Source of the DNA: Moringa oleifera
Taxonomy: Eukaryota; Streptophyta; Magnoliopsida; Brassicales; Moringaceae
NCBI GenBank assembly: GCA_021397835.1
Contig: JAJFZO010000028.1
Location: forward strand, 248,001 to 312,000
Direction: 5' to 3'
Length of the DNA: 64,000 nt
Position 1 is the first letter of the stretch; every line of letters starts with the position of its first letter. The notes below the pieces were generated by a model. That model worked only from the letters and a program-made list of their open reading frames with translations, was not told where the DNA came from and did not search any database. A program made the translations under genes and the position numbers. Positions 63,477 to 64,000 of this stretch are shown here, piece after piece.

Positions 63477-64000
63477 CAGTAGCACTAGCAGTTTGAATGG
63501 AGTAGCAGTAACAGTTTGGATGAAGCAGTAGTTTAGACCTGCATCGTATTTTCTAATTAGAGTCGACGTCTAGTGGTTTAGCTACTCTGTGGTTATTATG
63601 AAAATGTTACAGCTTTGCACAGTTGTGATTGAAGCAGTAGTATTTGCATAGTTGTGGTTTTTAAATCACAGCTATAATTCTATGATATTGCTACCTCATC
63701 ATGAGCTTATTTTTGAAGGTTGTTTGAGGATTGATTTCAACAGAGTTGGCACCAAACTATGGTTTATATATCTGTGAGAATTACAATCATATTGCTATCT
63801 CATCAATGTTTTTACCAAAAATTGCTGATGATCAACAGCTTGAAATTGGATTCTGAAATTCTGATGAATTATTTGATTCTCATGATGACAAAATTATTTG
63901 CTTGCCTGAAATGTTTTAACTTATGATTTAACAAAAACCCAAAACAAATATTTTATCAAAAACCTCTCAGATATGTCTTTTACATCAACAACTTGCCAAT
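63477..64000 (-). repeat. Start of a third duplication unit
   Basis: The spacer (63477-63800) is the inverse of 50541-51114. From about 63830 the BAHD 3' flank begins (GATGATCAACAGCTTG, as at 18560), in the same orientation as unit 1. The window ends before any BAHD coding sequence. It implies that the tandem array continues to the right. Confidence 0.78.

Noticed and set aside
1..64000. Endogenous pararetrovirus or Ty3/gypsy origin of the RT fragments
   Set aside because: Integrase precedes RT, the RT is of the RVT_2 type, gag is UBN2-like and primer is initiator tRNA-Met: Ty1/copia. No chromodomain, movement protein or coat protein was seen.

Overview
This window is plant nuclear DNA from a gene-poor, AT-rich, repeat-dense region. 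The evidence is long runs of broken Ty1/copia gag-pol sequence primed by initiator tRNA-Met, together with exon shards of typical plant genes separated by GT-AG introns. The gene shards include a BAHD hydroxycinnamoyl/feruloyl transferase, an Mn-type metal tolerance protein and a plant lung-seven-transmembrane (GPR107-like) protein. I see no intact gene, rRNA, tRNA or CRISPR array. Nothing fixes the species; a dicot would fit.

Layout. 1-18180 is a mosaic of copia fragments that switches strand at about 485, 3288, 5641, 12479 and 15625. It holds one plus-strand LTR (3757-4297) with polypurine tract and primer-binding site. From about 18555 the window becomes a tandem duplication with a unit of about 22 kb. 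Unit 1 is 18555-41663, unit 2 is 41664-63476, and a third unit starts at 63477 and runs off the edge. Each unit has a host-gene part (BAHD pseudogene, MTP exons, an unrecognised two-exon gene, last three exons of a 7TM gene, a second BAHD fragment) followed by a minus-strand, head-to-tail copia array in which neighbouring elements share one LTR.

Unit 2 carries a 9.8-kb inversion (about 41664-51455). One breakpoint splits a copia LTR and the other splits the host segment at the position equal to about 25010 in unit 1. The two LTR halves (41523-41663 and 51115-51455) and the two host halves are complementary, so re-inverting the segment on paper restores the unit 1 order. Unit 1 has extra internally deleted copia units (about 29000-34000). 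Unit 2 has about 2 kb extra (46031-48190) with partial second copies of BAHD flank sequence and an exon resembling a plant J-domain protein.

Function. Almost every reading frame is broken by stops, frameshifts or loss of catalytic residues. All four BAHD copies share one nonsense codon and the same C-terminal truncation, so the ancestor was probably already dead when amplified. I did not find a convincing new functional system. The notable signals are structural: nested duplications, a reconstructible inversion, LTR-sharing copia arrays and an amplified, internally deleted copia derivative. Boundaries of decayed domains are approximate, usually within a few tens of bases.
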